The position numbers and the translations under genes were made by a program. DNA of 64,000 nt from Tetraselmis striata (lineage: Eukaryota; Chlorophyta; Chlorodendrophyceae; Chlorodendrales; Chlorodendraceae), in the NCBI GenBank assembly GCA_006384855.1, contig VCJN01002371.1, positions 186,001 to 250,000 of the forward strand, in the 5' to 3' direction. The notes under the pieces were generated by a model, which saw only the letters and a program-made list of their open reading frames with translations, searched no databases and was not told the DNA's origin. Shown here piece after piece: positions 47,088 to 57,090 of this stretch; the stretch's first letter is position 1, and every line of letters starts with the position of its first letter.

Positions 47088-47684
47088 CACTGTGAGATTC
47101 AGATGTGACGTAAATGTGCCCTACTGGTGACGAACGACGACATACGGGGACGATACGGGACGGACGAGGGACGTGGATTTCATACCCAGTAGCGACGACT
47201 ATCGCGCGCGACCTGTAAAGTACTATATGAATTTCTCGTTTCCATAATTTCATCAAATTGATATGCGCACGCGGGCTCGCGTGTCGCCCGCCGACGCGGA
47301 GCACCCGGGCTAAGTACAGGCGGATGTACGCACTCATTGCACATCGCCGCACATCGCTGACCGCACATCGCTGACCGCTGACCCCGCGGTGTGCCGCGAT
47401 GTGCGGCACGACGGGCGGAGGTGTGGGCGGATGTAGGTGGTACGGTAGGTGGTAGGCGGTAGGTGGTGTTCGTAGGTGCGCGTTTTAATGCAGCCGCCCT
47501 AACTGCTGATGATTGTGTAACGCCCCAGCACGCGCATGAAGTACGGGGTCGCCTCACGGTCACCGCCGCTCACCGTTGAATCAAGCGCGGACAGCCGCGC
47601 ACTCGCATCTGTGTTGCCTGCCGGTGGTGGGTTACATCCACCCCAACTCTCAACCCCCCCCCGCCCGCCGCGCGCGGCAGCAGG

Positions 47685-48102
47685 CATGCCGGCAAAGGGA
47701 TGGATAGCGAGTGTGTCGAAGGATGGCGTGTACACATGCAAGCACTGCCACGGCATCGTGACGGGTAGTAGTGAAAGGACGGCGCGAGAGCGGCACTTCC
47801 GGAAATACCCGAACTGTAGCCACTCGTTGAAGCGTGCGGCTAAGTTGCGCCGCAAGGCCGCCTTATCACAAGCAGCAGCAGCAGGGGCGGCAGCAGCAGC
47901 AGCAGCAACAGCAGCAACAAGCGCGGCAGCAGGAGTAGCTGCAGCCGCCGGAAACGGCCCGCCGGCGCCGGTCTCGGACGACGGCGGCTCGAAGGTGGAC
48001 GATGTGATGGGCGTGGGGGAGGACCCCGTTGGCGAAGACGGTATGGACATCGACGCGCCTGCGTGGCCGCCGGCGGGCGTCGAACCCGCGATGAGGGCGT
48101 GA
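47685..48102 (+). CDS. Zinc-finger protein with poly-Ala stretch inside the CACTA-like element
   Basis: The frame from ATG 47685 encodes 138 residues. Residues about 14-45 hold CKHCHGIVTG...RHFRKYPNCSH, with a CxxC pair and later His/Cys, in the style of BED-type fingers of transposon proteins. A basic stretch (KRAAKLRRKAALSQ), a long Ala-rich tract encoded by GCA repeats, and an acidic tail follow. It may be exon 1 of a longer gene, because the next open frame at 48114 carries a Tudor-like module. DNA binding is an inference. Confidence 0.45.
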
Positions 48103-48458
48103 TATGGAAAGGCGATCCCGGCGACTTCTACATGAAGGTCATCGCCAAGAAGTTCCGGGGAGTATGGCACTACGGCGTGATAACCGGCGTCGTTACCGAG
48201 TGGGTGTTGGAGGACTACGGCGGGGCGACCCAGTGGCGCGCTGTTTTCGAGGACGGTGACATTGTGGACCTTCTGCGTTCAGAGGTGAGTGGGCCCGGCC
48301 TGCGTGCTGGTGGCACCACTCAACTGCGGTTGTATGGAATCACACGCACCCGCCCGGTCGGCGTGGCAGGTTGTGGAGGCTATGGCGGCTGCCCAGGAGC
48401 ACCCCCCTGTGGATGCGGACGGGGAGGCTCGCTTGGTAACCGTCCATCAAGGCGATGA
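48063..48458 (+). CDS. Tudor/agenet-like module in the CACTA-like element
   Basis: The frame reads KVIAKKFRGVWHYGVITGVV and QWRAVFEDGDIVDLLRSEV (48130-48280), the beta-barrel pattern of agenet/Tudor modules (kF..v..y.G.V...W.V.feDGD.ed). The end of the module is followed by a plausible donor (GAG|GTGAGT at 48281), so it may be an exon. Downstream pieces near 48600 and 48830 (FGLGRDFWRKFVTVQGHIGF; WVMEDCLHHMETFSILNAG) look protein-like but in different frames and match nothing known. Confidence 0.4.
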   Translation: MAAGGRRTRDEGVIWKGDPGDFYMKVIAKKFRGVWHYGVITGVVTEWVLEDYGGATQWRAVFEDGDIVDLLRSEVSGPGLRAGGTTQLRLYGITRTRPVGVAGCGGYGGCPGAPPCGCGRGGSLGNRPSRR

Positions 48459-49117
48459 CTTGTCCAGTGAATCACGCACCTTGCCCGGCGTGCGTTCAAC
48501 ACAACCCGGCTGGCGGAGGCCAAGCAGAACACTGGCTGCCATGGCGTGTGCCATGTGCATGTGGTCCTGGGCTATGTCAGCATGATCAACCTCTTCCCCC
48601 TCGCGCCGTTCCACCTCTTTTTTTTTGGCTTGGGAAGGGACTTCTGGAGGAAATTTGTCACCGTGCAGGGCCACATTGGATTCCGAGCTATGAAGCAGAA
48701 TCGAAAGGTAACCCCAAGAACTCCAAGAATCGAAAGGTAACCCCCCCCCCCCCCCCCCCCCGGGCGTGGGCGTGGGCGTGGGCGTGGGCGTGACGGCATT
48801 CCCCTCCATGACTGCAGGGTCAGGCAAGGTGACGGTGCAGTCCGGCTGGGTCATGGAGGACTGCTTGCACCACATGGAAACGTTTTCCATTCTTAACGCC
48901 GGTCCGCTGCTCGAGGAGGCCCGGGTGAAGGCGATCATGACCGAGAAGGAGCTTCGCGTCCCTAGGCGGTGCTTGGGCACATGTACAAGCGCATGCAAGG
49001 AGCTGCGTGGTTCGTCACGCGGTGGGGGTTGCAGAATGTGGTGACGGAGGAGGACGGCCCCGAGCGCAAGGCGCAGGTGGACGCGCTCACTAGGGAGGGG
49101 AGGACTCGATACCCCGC

Positions 49118-49496
49118 GCGGCGCCAAGGCGCGGCGGCCGGGGCAGCGCGGCGCCAAGGCGCGGCGGCCGGGGCAGCGCGGCGCCAAGGCGCGGCGGCCG
49201 GGGCAGCGCGGCGCCAAGGCGCGGCGGCCGGGGCAGCGCGGCGCCAAGACAGCGGCGGCCGGGGCAGCGCGGCGCCAAGGCGCGGCGGCCGGGGCAGCGC
49301 GGCGCCAAGGCGCGGCGGCCGGGGCAGCGCGGCGCCAAGGCGCGGCGGCCGGGGCAGCGCGGCGCCAAGGCGCGGCGGCCGGGGCAGCGCGGCGCCAAGG
49401 CGCGGCGGCCGGGGCAGCGCGGCGCCAAGACAGCGGCGGCCGGGGCAGCGCGGCGCCAAGACAGCGGCGGCCGGGGCAGCGCGGCGCCAAGACAGC
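49118..49496 (+). repeat. 30/31-bp minisatellite, 13 copies
   Basis: The core GCGCGGCGCCAAGGCGCGGC recurs 13 times; two variants (CCAAGGCGCGG, 30 bp; CCAAGACAGCGG, 31 bp) alternate in blocks. All six frames stay largely open (Ala/Arg/Gly/Pro-rich), so open frames here carry no coding evidence, although flanking frames (WGLQNVVTEEDGPERKAQVD before; HYKLWTAAAENYAVMPQQPQ after) look protein-like. Confidence 0.9.
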
Positions 49497-50095
49497 GCAT
49501 ACAGCGGAATCGGCGGAAAGGGATGCATTACAAGCTGTGGACGGCAGCCGCTGAAAACTATGCGGTCATGCCGCAACAACCCCAGCACTGGCTTCTGGAT
49601 ACCTCTGATCTGGCTGACGGCGGCGGGCTGCGGGATGCAGGGCAGCATGACTGAGGTGGCGGTGCTGGTGAGCCCGCAGAGTCTGCATGCGGCGGAGGCG
49701 GCGCAGCCGCATAGGCACTAGACAATGCTCTGAAGCGAGCCCCAATTGTCTGCCCAGCGCCTGCCCCAATGTAACGCACCAGCTTGGCAGCAATTGGCAG
49801 TTCTTTTGCCCCCCCCCCCCCCTCCACCCCACAGACACACTACCAATACCAGTTTCTCATCCCGGCGGGCAGTTGATGCGTATACCCAGGCTTGTGCGTA
49901 CGCGGTGCGGGGGGGGGGGGGGGGGGGGGGAATCACTATAGCTAAGCTAGTGATGTGAGATATGAGTGCAGCAACAGATATTGTGCAAGATATAATACGA
50001 TGGCATGCAAGCGGGTCCCCGCTCTTCCACAATCATTGGCCCTGCTCCCTCTTGCCCCGCCCCCGGTGCCCTTTAGCTGCTCTCAGCATCCCGAG

Positions 50096-50410
50096 TGGGA
50101 TGGGCGGGGCAGCGGTTGCTACCGAGTGAGGCGTAGCATCGTTTGCAGTAGCAACGCAGCCTTTCCGGTGTGACGCCGCCTGGATGTAACCCAGCAGTAC
50201 GCGCAAAGTGCAAGTGCAAGCTGCTGATGGCGGGGATCCCGCGCGGGGGGGGGGGGGGGGGGGGAGGGGGCAGCGGCTGTGGGATAGGCGCGGCAGCGGT
50301 TGCTACAGAGTGAGGCGTCGCATTGTTTGCAGTAGCAACGCAGCCTTTCCGGTTGCATAGTGTGACGCAGCCTGGATGTAACCCAGCAGTACGCGCAAAG
50401 TGCAAGTGTT
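50096..50410. repeat. Direct duplication of about 120 bp
   Basis: GCAGCGGTTGCTACCGAGTG at 50110 recurs at about 50294, both followed by GTAGCAACGCAGCCTTTCCGG and CTGGATGTAACCCAGCAGTA. The copies are about 184 bp apart, separated by a poly-G run. Confidence 0.85.
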
Positions 50411-50450
50411 ACACGTCCGTGTGCCCCACCCAATGACATTGCGCCCGACC

Positions 50451-51152
50451 TCACTGACGGCATGTCTCGCTCTCCTTGAGCTCCTGGGCCGTCCGCCGCC
50501 TCACCCTGCGCACCCTACCAGCCGCGCGTGCCTTCTCGGAAGCCTCACACACGGCGGCGCGAGTCGCGTCGTGGAACGCGTCCCTGACATGGCGGAACTC
50601 CGCCCTCTTCGTGGCCGTGGTCGGGCAGGGGACTGCCCGCTGATGGGTCGCCATGCATGGGTACTTGGGGCCGCACAAAGCCGGGGTGCCGTCGCAGCAA
50701 CACTCCCAGTCCGTCCGTTGGCCGCAGTCCACGCATGACGGGCGTCCGGCCAGGACACGCACATGATAGTGCATGTGGCCGCCTCCCGCCACTGCTCGTA
50801 GTGCTCCGGTCAACATGGCGACGAGCAAGTCGGCATGTCCCGCAGGTGGCTGCGGGGCGGGTGGCGCGAGCGCAGCCTCGCTCGCCTCGACAACCCCCTC
50901 AGCCCGATCAGTCGCCTCGACCACGGCCTCCTCCGCCTCCTGACCCGGCGCACCAGGCGCATCATCGTCGCCTGGCAGGGCGTCCCCCCCCGCAACGGCG
51001 CCGTCGGCGGTGGCCGACGCCGTCGTGGCGGGGTGTTGTGAGGAGGTGGCCCTAGACATAGGTGGGGCCGGCACCGCCATGTGTTGCTCCACATGCGGTG
51101 CGGTTCCTGACGCGACAGCTCCGTCGCACCAGTACCGGCGCCGGCACCCCAC
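50451..51152 (-). CDS. Unrecognised Cys-rich frame inside the CACTA-like element
   Basis: A 233-codon frame with an Ala/Pro-rich acidic N-terminal half and a Cys/His cluster near the C-terminus (CVDCGQRTDWECC...LC....C...H) reminiscent of the C-terminal ribbon of piggyBac-type proteins. A basic tail follows. No start evidence; it may be an exon of a larger transposon gene. Not assigned a function. Confidence 0.35.
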   Translation of the reverse strand: MGCRRRYWCDGAVASGTAPHVEQHMAVPAPPMSRATSSQHPATTASATADGAVAGGDALPGDDDAPGAPGQEAEEAVVEATDRAEGVVEASEAALAPPAPQPPAGHADLLVAMLTGALRAVAGGGHMHYHVRVLAGRPSCVDCGQRTDWECCCDGTPALCGPKYPCMATHQRAVPCPTTATKRAEFRHVRDAFHDATRAAVCEASEKARAAGRVRRVRRRTAQELKESETCRQ

Positions 51153-51182
51153 GCACGCCTGCTGGGCTTACCACCAACCGGC

Positions 51183-51683
51183 ATGTTTCCTTTGGGAGGC
51201 GGTTCATCCGCGTCGGAGGTGAGCGGCGGTGCCTGTGTGGGTGTGGATACTGCCCGGCCATTAGGGCTCCCGCCGCCTGTCGCTCCGCCGACCCACGCCG
51301 CGGCGTGTGCTGCGCCCCGCATAGTCGCCTCGAATATAATATACATGACGCGGGGACGGGGGGGGATTCGTGCGTTTCGTATGTCGGCGGAAAGGCGTGC
51401 GAAGCTGCGGCTGGCGAAGGTGGTGGAAGTAAGCGTGGCGGCGTCGGCGGCGTATTACCGTGCGTGCATGCGTGCGCAACCCCGCGGCAGCAAGCGCCGG
51501 ACTCGGCGTGTGCCAGCGGCAGAGCTGCGAAGCCATGGACACGGTACGGGATGCCAAGTCTGGCTAAGCAACTGCCGAGGCTGGCGGCTTAACCCCCATG
51601 TCCGGCGGTTGAGGGACGGAAAGTGCGTAGAAGTTGATCGGGAAAGCGGGCATATAAGCCTGGCTGTGCTAGGTTCCTATTAA
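51183..51683 (+). other. Unrecognised open frame
   Basis: A 166-codon frame, basic and Ala/Arg-rich, opposite and overlapping in part the region upstream of the Cys-rich minus frame. It contains MSAERRAKLRLAKVVEVSVA near 51380. No family recognised and no supporting signals; reported because it lies in the otherwise unexplained interior of the CACTA-like element. Confidence 0.2.
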
Positions 51684-52064
51684 GTAATGGCGGTTTGTGC
51701 TAAGTAATTCTTAGGGGTAGACCATGCAGCGCAGGTAGGGGGCGGTATAAATGAGGCCGGGCACATATACTGCTCCACGAAACGACACTGTCGCACGTGT
51801 AGTTGAATAGACGCCCCCCCCCCCCCCCCCCCCCCCGCCGGGTCGGCCCGCCGGGTCGGCCCGCCGACCCGCCACGGCATGTAATATCTGTCATGCATCG
51901 CCGGGGTATGTGTGAGTGGATGCCCCGCCGCCACATCCCCCCCCCCCCCCCCCCCCCCCATTTACACTTGTGCACTCATAAAGTTTGGGCTGGTTTCGGA
52001 GCAATACATGTACGTATGTATATACATACAATGGAACGTAGGACCTGCGCGGAAAGAGGGGGGG

Positions 52065-53563
52065 CTGGCGGAATGCGTTGGGGGTGCGTAGAGTAGCGTG
52101 TTGGTGAGATTCGGGGTGCATCGGACGCCGGATGCCCATCCACCCAGCGTAAAAGACGTGTACGTAATATTCACACTATATATATTCACACGCAAATGTG
52201 TGAAAACCGGACATTCCGTGCCGGATGGGTGGGAATACGGCGTCCGATGCAGCCAAAACCCCAGCAACACGCTATTCTGTGCACCGCCAATGCACTCCGC
52301 CAGCACCGCCTCATTCTCTGTCGATTTCGAAAACGCCTTCACATTACCCACCGCTAATTGCAATTGCCACCGTGTAAGGTTGTCACGATGTGCGCACACA
52401 ACAACACTTACTACCGGTTCCGACGCGGATGGAGGCGAGGCTTGCGGAGTGCGTTGGGGGTGCGTAGAGTAGCGTGCTGCAAATAATTGGGGTGCATCGG
52501 ACGCCGGATGCCCACCCACCCGGCGTAAAAGACGCGTAATATTCACACGTTATTAACACACAAATGTGTGAAAACCGGACATTCCGTGCCGGATGGGTGG
52601 GAATACGGCGTCCGATGCAGCCAAAACCCCAGCAACACGCTATTCTGTGCACCGCCAATGCACTCCGCCAGCACCGCCTCATTCTCTGTCGATTTCGAAA
52701 ACGCCTTCACATTACCCACCGCTAATTGCAATTGCCACCGTGTAAGGTTGTCACGATGTGCGCACACAACAACACTTACTACCGGTTCCGACGCGGATGG
52801 AGGCGAGGCTTGCGGAGTGCGTTGGGGGTGCGTAGAGTAGCGTGCTGCAAATAATTGGGGTGCATCGGACGCCGGATGCCCACCCACCCGGCGTAAAAGA
52901 CGCGTAATATTCACACGTTATTAACACACAAATGTGTGAAAACCGGACATTCCGTGCCGGATGGGTGGGAATACGGCGTCCGATGCAGCCAAAACCCCAG
53001 CAACACGCTATTCTGTGCACCGCCAATGCACTCCGCCAGCACCGCCTCATTCTCTGTCGATTTCGAAAACGCCTTCACATTACCCACCGCTAATTGCAAT
53101 TGCCACCGTGTAATGTTGTCACGATGTGCGCACACAACAACACTTACTACCGGTTCCGACGCGGATGGAGGCGAGGCTTGCGGAGTGCGTTGGGGGTGCG
53201 TAGAGTAGCGTGTTGCAAATAATTGGGGTGCATCGGACGCCGGATGCCCACCCACCCGGCGTAAAAGACGCGTAATATTCACACTGCTTTATTAACACAC
53301 AAATGTGTGAAAACCGGACATTCCGTGCCGGATGGGTGGGAATACGGCGTCCGATGCAGCCAAAACCCCAGCAACACGCTATTCTGTGCACCGCCAATGC
53401 ACTCCGCCAGCACCGCCTCATTCTCTGTCGATTTCGAAAACGCCTTCACATTATCCACCGCTAATAATTGCAATTGCCACTGTGTAATGTTGTCACGATG
53501 TGCGCACACAACAACACTTACTACCGGTTCCGACGCGGATGGAGGCGAGGCTTGCGGAGTGCA
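52065..53563. repeat. 368-bp tandem satellite, four units, each with an internal hairpin
   Basis: The word ATGTGTGAAAACCGGACATT recurs at 52197, 52565, 52933 and 53304 (periods 368, 368, 371). Units 2 and 3 are nearly identical. Within each unit TGCATCGGACGCCGG...CCCACCCA and TGGGTGGGAATACGGCGTCCGATGCA are imperfect inverted repeats about 120 bp apart end to end, with an AT-rich loop. The array lies toward the right end of the CACTA-like element, 1.8 kb from its terminus. Frames across it are repeat artefacts. Confidence 0.95.
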
Positions 53564-53683
53564 CTTGCGGTGCACAGACTAGCGGGAGACTAGACCCATT
53601 GTCGCTTATTTACAAGCACGGGCGGTGCTGCCAGACCTGATCGTCTACGGCCGATATAATATTCACACTATGTTAACATCGGT

Positions 53684-53735
53684 GCACACCGCCGCACACC
53701 GCCGCACACCGCCGCACACCGCCGCACAACGCTGC
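53684..53735. repeat. 10-bp minisatellite GCACACCGCC
   Basis: Four to five copies of GCACACCGCC with a diverged last copy. A related pattern (GCACATCGCC, GCACATCGCTGACC) is present near the other end of the same element at 47338-47385. Confidence 0.75.
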
Positions 53736-54309
53736 GCGCGCACATTCGTCGCACACATTATCCCGGATTCACTCGCCGTATCCATTACGCCGTGCTACTT
53801 CAACAATAAACATTGCGAAATTACACCGACACAATGCCGCACCGACTAGCTCTTGACAATACGTGCATATAAATAGTAGTGGCGCGCTGCTCCTCGCCTC
53901 CGATGTGTCGTTGACTGCTGCGGAAGGCGGTCGTCGACTGGGTGTTAGTTTCTCCACCTCGGCCCCCCCCCCCCCCCCCCCCCCTTCACCGCTCACAGCG
54001 CCATGGCCGACCTCGCCCCCCCGGGCAAAAGTGGGCGGCGAGCCTTGTTGTCTCGCGTGTCCGCGCCGCCGGCATCGAGGAGGACGAGAAAGACATGAGG
54101 AAACCCGTGACAAGGTGGGCGCGCAACAAAACACTCCATCCTCCGCATTAGCACGCACCCACTCGTGGCTAACTTGTGCCGCGCGCAGGTTCGTCCGGGA
54201 GCGCCGTAAGGCCCACCTCAACGCAAAGGCTTCCACAGTGCCAGCGGCGCAACTCGTGGTGGCCGAGGAGGCCGCATCCTCAACCGCTTAAAGGCGAAAC
54301 GATTGTGGC

Positions 54310-54633
54310 TTGTTGTGGGTGTCTGGGCACAGGGGGCGTCCCGACGCCAAGGTAAGGAAGCTCATGGCGGCGTCGTCGACGGCACAGCCTCCCGGGGTGG
54401 TGAAGACACTGAGGGATGACAAGAAGCGGAAGAGGCCAGTGAAGAAACGCCGAGGTAAGAAACTGACGGTCGCGGAGTCGGAGGCGGAGTCGGAGGCGCA
54501 GGCGGAGGCGGAGGCGGAGGCGGAGGCGGAGGCGGAGGCGGAGGCGGAGGCGGAGGCGGAGGCGGAGGCGGAGGCAGCGAGATCGTCGAAGCGGAGGGTC
54601 CCCCGGGCACGCAAGAACAAGAACAAGCAGTAG
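54310..54633 (+). CDS. Lys-rich protein with Glu-Ala repeat, in the CACTA-like element
   Basis: A 107-codon frame: a basic N-terminal half (DDKKRKRPVKKRRGKK), a Glu-Ala run encoded by GAGGCG hexamers at 54480-54573, and a basic C-terminus (RVPRARKNKNKQ). It could be the end of a spliced transposon protein, as upstream frames at 53863-54291 are separated from it by a possible intron. Composition alone gives no function. Confidence 0.3.
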   Translation: MLWVSGHRGRPDAKVRKLMAASSTAQPPGVVKTLRDDKKRKRPVKKRRGKKLTVAESEAESEAQAEAEAEAEAEAEAEAEAEAEAEAEAARSSKRRVPRARKNKNKQ

Positions 54634-55332
54634 CCCCCGCCCCCTTTACCCCCCCCCCCCCCCCCAGGCGGGAGCGGCTGGTGGCGAGGGGGGGCGGGGG
54701 GGGGCGGGGCGGGCGTGGTCCCCCCGCCCCCGCACCCCCCCCCCCCCCCCCCGATGGCAGCTGTCGCGAATATTGTAATTCAATCATTCTTCGGCAAACC
54801 GCTGCCTGCCCCCGCCCTCCCCCTCGCGAATATTTATGTAACGTGAGCACTCTTTGGCAAAACATGGCAGCCAAACCGCCCATCTGATGACCTTTGATCG
54901 GACGGCTGGCAGGCCCGATCAGCAGTACTAGTACTACAAATTCCCCAGTGTTACCAAGTACGTACGGCTGCGATTTGCGCTCCCATGTACTAATAGTCGT
55001 AGTTATCCACAGGACGACTAGGGTTCGTGCCCGGGTACCGGGTACCGGGTACTACATCCCCGGTACCGGCGTAATAAATATATCGCGTACTACCCGGTAC
55101 TACACGGACAACCTTGTACCTTGTACGTCAGTGCCATGTACGCTTCACCGGGCTGGTACGACTACCAGAATGATGACAAAAAGGATTTATCGCCCGCCGG
55201 CAATAACGCCGGATGTACTCGCACGTAACTGGATGGACGTGCCGCCACCAGCAGCAGCCTTCACGGATAAATAATAGTCGCTAGGAGTAGTGCTTCGTCA
55301 CCTGTATGTCACATCTGAATCTCACAGTGCAT

Positions 55333-56673
55333 GGTTTCGACCCACAGCTCGGGTCCGTACTTGGCCGAGGCAGCTTTAACGCAACTTCTTCCGCCCGCCA
55401 GTATGACCACTTCCTCAACGATGCTCATGGGTCGGACAGCTACGCCACGGAGATGCGCGAGGCGTGGGGCCGCGTCCAAGCGGCTATTGCTGGCCATCTC
55501 GGCGACGCAGATGCGCGCCGGATGGAGCGGGAAGTGGAGGCTGCGTCGGGCTCGCAAAATGAGCTGACGGCATTTCTAGACCAGGCCAACAACTCTCGGC
55601 TTCGAAATGAGGTGTGCGCTCTCCCTGCCACATGTAGGGAACGGATCTTGTTCAACCAGCTCGACGCGGCGTCAGGCATGTGGACAGTGGCCATCCCCAC
55701 CGCGCGGACAACCATGATTCCGCATGAGCCGCGGGAGGTCGCTGCCGGGTACTTCCTTCTGCCTAGCCCGTGCTTGGCCCCGGTGGTTGGGAGCCAGATC
55801 ATTCTGCCCTCGACGGAGCACAACCCCGTCACTGTTGACCTATACGGCGACGCGCTCATGAACCTCCCGGCGCCTAGAGACGCTCACTGGCGTGTACAAC
55901 ACGACGCTATTGCAGATGCCTTCCGCGATCACTGTGTCCACGACCTATCGCGGTACGGCGGGAGGTAGATGACTTGTTCCAGCAGGCAGTGCCTCTCGGC
56001 AACATCGTACACAGGGATGAACTCAAGGACCTAGTGCCGGACGCAGAGCTCTCCCTTCCGGCGTTCAACGTCGTGACCGGGAGTTATGATCCCCGGAGCT
56101 TGAAGTCCACGCTGTTGAAGTTCAAGACTATGCGGTATGGAGTCAAGTACACTGCAGTGCCCCGGGCCACGGCTGTGGATCGGTTTGAGCGCTCCTTGTT
56201 GGGCGACATACAACGGGGGTTGGCTGCGCGGGATGCGGCATGGCACAACACGGAGCCCGGACAAAAGGGTCCTCTTCGAGACATCCTGGATATGTCGGAG
56301 TACACGTACGGGCATGGTCTTCGGCACAGTGGGTGAAGTGAGCAAGGGGGTGCACCGCACAGTGCATAGTATCGCATGCTTGGCTGCGGTTCGGGGTGCC
56401 CTCTCATCGCGGGGCCTTTGGTGCATCACCCGGGCTCACCAGGAAGCCTTGCTCGCAAGAGACTTCCTCGGGGTCCTGAGCTTGGTGGCCGCTCGAGAGC
56501 GCGCTCGCTGCCTCATCAGACGGCGCAGATTCGTCTGCCATCCCGTTGTTGAAGCTGCACAGCACGTCCGAGGATCACCCACGCACACACGTGCACGCGT
56601 GGCCCGGACTCTGAACCGCGTGCGCATCATCACTCATCCATCCCGCCTTATGCGGGATGCGGGCCGCTTTTAG
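55333..56673 (+). pseudogene. Retroelement gene, 3' part (after the DNA-transposon insertion)
   Basis: It continues the frame broken at 47087: HGFDPQLGSVLGRGSF, SSARQYDHFLND, LTAFLDQANNSRLRNEV, then PVTVDLYGDALMNLPAPRDA and FRDHCVHDLS, the region that follows the reverse transcriptase in this family. A frameshift near 55955 precedes AVPLGNIVHRDELKDLVPD and SLKSTLLKFKTMRYG, and another near 56300 precedes VFGTVGEVSKGVHRTVHS and the end at 56673. In the 28-kb copy the matching motif is LEFK; here it is LKFK, so a proposed ExK nuclease corner has lost its Glu. Confidence 0.75.
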
Positions 56674-56728
56674 GCGGCTTGCAGTGCTGTTTTTCTAATT
56701 CTGGGGAACTACCCTTTTTGTAATTCAC

Positions 56729-56745
56729 ACCAGTAGTTAGGTGGG
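56729..56745 (+). repeat. Right 17-bp target-site duplication of the LINE-like element
   Basis: ACCAGTAGTTAGGTGGG, identical to 44509-44525. Its first seven bases are also part of a 24-bp match with 40706-40729, so the true boundary could be up to seven bases further right. Confidence 0.7.
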
Positions 56746-57090
56746 TCGTATTACTTCGTATTATGTACTAAACTACTTGTACTGGTACAGGCACCCTGCT
56801 AGTACTGCTTATTCCAAGTACCAGTACGAGTGAAACCCAGAAATGAACTGTCACCGATGAGCGCGCGGATCGCGCTCTGCCGTCGTCGCCCGCGCTAACG
56901 ACATGCAGCAGCCAAATACTGCTACACCCCCGCGGGATGCGGCATCGAATGCCTCCGCATGGCCGTCCGCCTCGAACCTATCCGCATGTCGCTTCTCGTC
57001 GCCTCCTCTGTGCAGCGCACTAGTCGCAGCGGCGATCGGGGCACCAGGCAGGGTAAATAGTTGCAGGCACGCAGGGCACCAGAGAGCACG
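56746..57090. other. Upstream region of the dynein gene
   Basis: It begins with GTAC/CCAGTAC-rich sequence and becomes GC-rich. It should contain the promoter and 5' leader of the dynein gene; no specific motif was recognised. Confidence 0.4.

Larger units (their letters stand above)
47088..55329. mobile_element. CACTA-like (EnSpm/CMC) DNA transposon, 8242 bp
   Basis: Perfect 22-bp inverted ends, CACTGTGAGATTCAGATGTG plus AC, at 47088-47109 and 55308-55329. A 3-bp duplication CAT flanks it (47085-47087 and 55330-55332). CACT(A/G) termini with a 3-bp duplication are the hallmark of this superfamily. The interior holds a zinc-finger frame, a Tudor-like module, tandem arrays and several unrecognised frames; no transposase core was recognised. 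Large tandem arrays near one end fit the subterminal repeats such elements use for transposase binding. Confidence 0.85.
44526..56728 (+). mobile_element. LINE-like (non-LTR) retroelement, split by an 8.24-kb DNA transposon
   Basis: Flanked by ACCAGTAGTTAGGTGGG at 44509-44525 and 56729-56745, a 17-bp candidate target duplication. Without the insertion at 47088-55329 and its duplicated CAT, it is about 3.96 kb. One long plus-strand reading frame encodes a reverse transcriptase followed by a C-terminal domain. There is no LTR and no clear poly-A tail; the 3' end reads CTTTTTGTAATTCAC. Two frameshifts near 45255 and 45345, one near 55955, one near 56300 and a TAG at 46215 inactivate it. Confidence 0.8.

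Noticed and set aside
52065..53563. CRISPR array or repeated gene family
   Set aside because: Units are contiguous 368-bp tandem copies without unique spacers, in a eukaryotic transposon; frames in them are repeated shadows.
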